DNA of 8,551 nucleotides from positions 1 to 8,551 of the forward strand of contig QGUR01000191.1 of the NCBI GenBank assembly GCA_003242205.1, read 5' to 3'. The position numbers were made by a program, and so were the translations under genes. Below, piece by piece: positions 6,271 to 8,551 of this stretch. The notes beneath the pieces are model-generated. The model saw only the letters and a list, made by a program, of their open reading frames with translations, had not been told where the DNA came from and searched no databases. The stretch is from Chloroflexota bacterium (GTDB taxonomy: Bacteria; Chloroflexota; Anaerolineae; Aggregatilineales; Phototrophicaceae). Within the stretch, counting starts at the first letter, position 1; each line of letters begins with the position of its first letter.

Positions 6271-6762
6271 ATGAAGATGGAAACACTCAGAGACCTGCTG
6301 ATTGAAGAGCTTCAGGACGCTTACGACGCTGAACACCAGATTTTGGATGCGCTGCCGAAGATGAAACAGGCGGCTAAATCGAGCCAGCTTCAACAGGCGT
6401 TCGACCAGCACCTCGCTCAGACGCGCGAGCATGTCAGCCGTTTGGAAGAAGTCTTCCAGATGATCGACACGCCGGCCAAGCGCAAGCCCTGCAAGGCGAT
6501 GCAGGGCATCATCAAAGAAGGCGAGGAGATGATGAAGGAGAATGCCGATCCTGATGTCAGGGACGCGGGCCTGATCGCTTCCGCGCAGCGCGTCGAACAC
6601 TACGAGATTGCGGTCTATGGCACGGCAATGGCCTATGCCCGGCAGCTTGGCCTGGATCAGGTGATTCCGATCCTGAGCCAGACACTGAACGAAGAGAAGC
6701 AGACCGACGAAATGCTGTCTCAGCTTGCAGAAAGCACAATCAACGTGCGCGCATCGCAGTAA
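6271..6762 (+). CDS. DUF892 (YciE/YciF-type) ferritin-like protein
   Basis: This 163-residue cytoplasmic protein matches the DUF892 family typified by E. coli YciE and YciF, four-helix ferritin-like proteins associated with stress; their exact reaction is unclear. Conserved blocks are: LLIEELQDAYDAEHQIL (9-25, Glu21), ALPKMKQAA (27-35), DQHLAQTREHVSRLEEVF (45-62), CKAMQGIIKEGEEMM (74-88), DPDVRDAGLIASAQRVEHYEIAVYGTA (93-119) and TLNEEKQTDEML (138-149). The acidic and histidine residues in EHV, VEHYE and NEEK are the candidate di-metal ligands. Length is usual for the family. The ATG start has GGAGG (6259-6263) seven bases upstream. It is transcribed alone, from its own promoter to a hairpin terminator at 6788, and is divergent from the four-cysteine gene. 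It probably plays a part in stress or metal handling, inferred from family and neighbours. Confidence 0.95.
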   Translation: MKMETLRDLLIEELQDAYDAEHQILDALPKMKQAAKSSQLQQAFDQHLAQTREHVSRLEEVFQMIDTPAKRKPCKAMQGIIKEGEEMMKENADPDVRDAGLIASAQRVEHYEIAVYGTAMAYARQLGLDQVIPILSQTLNEEKQTDEMLSQLAESTINVRASQ

Positions 6763-6787
6763 CCAGCGACGCGCGTCATGGCTTCCG

Positions 6788-6808
6788 GGGCGACTCCGGT
6801 CGCCCTTT
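6788..6808 (+). terminator. Probable terminator of the DUF892 gene
   Basis: A perfect 7-bp stem, GGGCGAC (6788-6794) with GTCGCCC (6799-6805), has tetraloop TCCG and is followed by TTTCC. It begins 26 bases after the stop codon. The T-run is short (three), so termination may be partial. Confidence 0.65.
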
Positions 6809-6933
6809 CCACTGACTCCCCCTGTATAACCGCATTCCCAAGGGCGGCGAGATAATCAACGGAAAATCGAGCGGAGGCGCAACGCGCCCTGCTTTCTGAA
6901 TCCTTGTGCCGGGCGAGAGGTTAAAACTTTTCA

Positions 6934-8391
6934 TTGGGATACTGGTCTGTTTCCGGCTATGCTAATAACAATCGCTCTATGGGCCGGCTTGCCCGCTGGT
7001 ATCAGGAAACGAACGCCGCTATGTTCAATAACCAGAGCCGCTTGCTGTCGCATAATCCCATGCAGTTGAACTACGGCATGGCGGTCACGGATATCGATAA
7101 TGACGGCGCGTTTGAGGTCTTTGTTGCCGGTTTTACCAATGCGCCTAACTTGGTCCTGAAATGGAACGGAAAGGCGTTTGAGAATATTGCGCCGTCTGTG
7201 CTGGCAGATAATGAACGACAGGCGCTGGCGGTCGCCGCCTGCGATATCGACGGTGACGGGCAGGAAGAAATTTACGTGCTCAACACCGATACGTATGCCG
7301 GGCGCAAACAACTGGCCGACCGCCTGTTCGACTGCGTCGATGGCGAGTGGACCGATCTGTTCTCGCTGCACATGAACCAGCCGATTCTCAATCTGACGGC
7401 GGGGCGGTCGGTGGCCTGTGTCGACCGGGACAGCGATGGTATCTACGGGTTTTTCGTCGCCAATTACGGCGGCCCGATGCGACTCTACGAACTGGACGAG
7501 GACGGACGCCTGCGCGATGTCGCGCCAGAAGCCCGTCTCGCGCTTGTGACCGGCGGGCGCAGTGTGCTTGCCATGCCGCTGGTATCCGACTGGATGGACA
7601 TTTTCGTCGGTAACGAGGGCGGCGCGAACTTCCTGTTTCGCAATAATGGCGATGGCACTTTCCGCGAGATCGGCAGGCTGGTCGGCATTGGCGATCCACA
7701 GCACAGCGCGCGCGGTGTGTCGGCGCTCGACGCCGACGACGATGGTCGCTTCGATCTGGTGGTCAGTAACTGGGAGGGGCCGCACCGGCTGTTCCTGCAG
7801 GGAAGCTCCGGCTCGTGGCTGGATGCCGCGCCCGACGAGATGGCCATGCCTTCGCGCGTGCGGACGGTCGTGACGGCCGATTTCGACAACGATGGATATG
7901 AGGAGATTTTTTTCAATAATATCGGCCAGCCCAACCGGCTGTTCCGGCGGCACAACGGACAGTGGACGCCGATCAGCCCCGGCGACGCGGTCGAACCGCA
8001 TGGTCTGGGCACGGCGGCGGTGACCGCCGATTTCGACGGCGACGGACGGCTGGAGTTGCTCATCGCTCATGGCGAGTCCGGCTTGCAGCCGCTGACGTAT
8101 TACCACACGCCGGACAACGGCAACCACTATCTGCGCGTACTGCCGCTGACGCGCTATGGCGCGCCGGCCCGTGGCACGGTGGTGACGCTGACCGCCGGCG
8201 GACGCACGCAGCGCCGTGTCATCGACGCCGGTAGCGGTTATATGTGCCAGATGGAGCCGGTCGCTCACTTCGGGCTAGGTGAACTCACGTACATCGAGCG
8301 CATCGAGGTGCGCTGGCTGGATGGCGCGACGACGACCATCCGCAACCCGGCTGCCGATTCGATGCTCCGGGTTCCGTATCCGGGGTCATAG
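6934..8391 (+). CDS. FG-GAP/VCBS-type repeat protein with ASPIC/UnbV C-terminal domain
   Basis: This 485-residue protein has beta-propeller-type calcium-binding repeats and ends in an ASPIC/UnbV domain, as in the CRTAC1-like family. Repeat loops of form DxDxDG occur at residues 53 (DIDNDG), 104 (DIDGDG), 164 (DRDSDG), 266 (DADDDG), 316 (DFDNDG) and 366 (DFDGDG), each followed by a strand such as EVFVAGF or DLVVSN. A blade near 216-240 (DIFVGNEGG, FRNNGDGTF) has lost its loop. The C-terminal domain from ~394 is well formed: HYLRVLPLTRYGAPARG, VVTLTAGGRTQRRVIDAGSGY, HFGLGEL and IERIEVRWLDGATTTI. Relatives are usually exported, yet no signal peptide is seen. An in-frame TAA at 6922-6924 blocks a longer frame. 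The TTG at 6934 has poorly spaced GAGAGG upstream (6915-6920); ATG 6979 or 7021 are alternatives. Function is unknown, perhaps adhesion or ligand binding. The stop lies about two bases from an IS end. Confidence 0.85.
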   Translation: MGYWSVSGYANNNRSMGRLARWYQETNAAMFNNQSRLLSHNPMQLNYGMAVTDIDNDGAFEVFVAGFTNAPNLVLKWNGKAFENIAPSVLADNERQALAVAACDIDGDGQEEIYVLNTDTYAGRKQLADRLFDCVDGEWTDLFSLHMNQPILNLTAGRSVACVDRDSDGIYGFFVANYGGPMRLYELDEDGRLRDVAPEARLALVTGGRSVLAMPLVSDWMDIFVGNEGGANFLFRNNGDGTFREIGRLVGIGDPQHSARGVSALDADDDGRFDLVVSNWEGPHRLFLQGSSGSWLDAAPDEMAMPSRVRTVVTADFDNDGYEEIFFNNIGQPNRLFRRHNGQWTPISPGDAVEPHGLGTAAVTADFDGDGRLELLIAHGESGLQPLTYYHTPDNGNHYLRVLPLTRYGAPARGTVVTLTAGGRTQRRVIDAGSGYMCQMEPVAHFGLGELTYIERIEVRWLDGATTTIRNPAADSMLRVPYPGS

Positions 8392-8392
8392 A

Positions 8393-8413
8393 CCCCACGC
8401 CTAAAGGCGGGGG
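8393..8413. repeat. Subterminal hairpin at the IS right end
   Basis: CCCC-A-CGCC (8393-8401) pairs with GGCGGGGG (8406-8413) around the loop TAAA, with the A at 8397 bulged. This eight-pair stem with one bulged base is characteristic of IS200/IS605-family right ends, where TnpA recognises it. On the minus strand it overlaps the last codon and the TAG stop of tnpB. Confidence 0.8.
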
Positions 8414-8551
8414 CTTGTCCCTGGCGCGACGCCCGTAGGCGTCTCCGAGACAATAGGCGGTATGACAGCCGCCCGTGCAATGTTTCTAGCCGCGTTGACA
8501 TCGGCATGAGCCGTGTGTCCGCAGACACAGCAAAGGAACTCGCTTTGAGAC
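8401..8551 (-). CDS. tnpB: TnpB (OrfB) RNA-guided nuclease, C-terminal end (runs off right edge)
   Basis: The last 49 codons of a TnpB protein are visible on the minus strand, ending with TAG at 8401-8403; full proteins are usually 350-450 residues. The diagnostic stretch is EFLCCVCGHTAHADVNAARN: the second CxxC of the zinc ribbon, then the DVNAA motif with the final RuvC catalytic aspartate. The basic/proline-rich tail ends in PGTSPRL. TnpB is the IS200/IS605-encoded RNA-guided nuclease related to the Cas12 ancestors; it uses a guide RNA from the element's right end to cut matching empty sites. The visible part looks intact, but the DED residues upstream, and so activity, cannot be judged here. 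It is transcribed toward the repeat-protein gene, convergent with it. Confidence 0.9.
   Translation of the reverse strand, partial: SQSEFLCCVCGHTAHADVNAARNIARAAVIPPIVSETPTGVAPGTSPRL

Larger units (their letters stand above)
8375..8551 (-). ncRNA. Candidate omegaRNA/reRNA of the TnpB element
   Basis: In this family the guide RNA overlaps the 3' end of tnpB, continues through the right-end hairpin and takes its guide of about 16-20 bases from the DNA just outside the element. Here that would be the 3' end of the repeat-protein gene, roughly 8375-8391 read on the minus strand. The hairpin and position are visible; transcription, 5' end and exact guide start are inference. Confidence 0.35.
8392..8551 (-). 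mobile_element. Right end of an IS200/IS605-family element (partial)
   Basis: The end of a TnpB gene is followed by a subterminal hairpin typical of this family, whose elements have imperfect hairpins at their ends rather than inverted repeats and make no target duplication. The element points leftward, so 8392 is approximately its right end; the exact boundary cannot be fixed without an empty site. The left end, and any TnpA transposase, lie outside the window. Confidence 0.75.

Noticed and set aside
6825..6830. TATAAC as a possible -10 element for the repeat-protein gene
   Set aside because: No acceptable -35 element is found 15-19 bases upstream, and it lies more than 100 bases from the start codon.
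6931..8268. Minus-strand open frame of 445 codons opposite the repeat-protein gene
   Set aside because: The plus strand has unmistakable repeated DxDxDG loops and an ASPIC/UnbV domain; the antisense frame shows only their mirrored composition and no recognisable domain.

Overview
The window is GC-rich bacterial DNA with compact genes, Shine-Dalgarno starts and some GTG/TTG starts. The mix of genes suggests a Chloroflexota (Anaerolineae-like) genome or metagenome bin: a sugar ABC-transporter binding protein with a DTDGDG..DQWGF stretch, a LacI regulator, a GH130 enzyme, a DUF892 ferritin-like protein, an ASPIC/UnbV repeat protein and a TnpB-bearing element. No rRNA or other taxonomic marker is present, so this assignment is an inference.

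Positions 1-4993 look like a carbohydrate uptake and breakdown locus. On the minus strand are the N-terminal two-fifths or so of a sugar-binding protein (1-619, running off the left edge) and, upstream of it, a LacI-family repressor (about 701-1720/1735). Divergent on the plus strand are a 699-residue protein of unrecognised family (1831-3930) and, 13 bases later, a GH130 glycoside phosphorylase/mannosidase-type enzyme (3944-4993). The divergent intergenic region holds a perfect 20-bp palindrome of LacI-operator type just downstream of a good minus-strand promoter. The simplest model is one regulator that controls itself, the transporter and the cytoplasmic enzymes in response to an imported oligosaccharide, possibly a beta-mannoside. 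Neither plus-strand enzyme has a visible signal peptide, which fits breakdown after uptake.

Positions 5082-6808 hold small stress- or redox-type genes. An AhpD-like carboxymuconolactone decarboxylase-family protein (minus, best start 5614) converges on the GH130 gene across a strong hairpin. Next is a 94-residue four-cysteine protein of unknown family (minus, best start 6024) with its own intrinsic terminator. Divergent from it is a DUF892/YciE-YciF ferritin-like gene (6271-6762), which has a promoter, a strong ribosome-binding site and a hairpin terminator.

Positions 6934-8391 encode an FG-GAP/VCBS-type repeat protein with a C-terminal ASPIC/UnbV domain. It is unusual in having no obvious signal peptide. 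Its stop codon lies about two bases from the end of an IS200/IS605-family element whose TnpB enters from the right edge on the minus strand (8401-8551). The characteristic right-end hairpin is present, so a TnpB guide RNA (omegaRNA/reRNA) may run out of the element into the 3' end of the repeat-protein gene.

No CRISPR array, tRNA, rRNA or complete mobile element is visible, and no gene-free stretch exceeds 300 bases. The clearest unknowns are the 699-residue partner of GH130, the four-cysteine small protein and the TnpB/omegaRNA junction.
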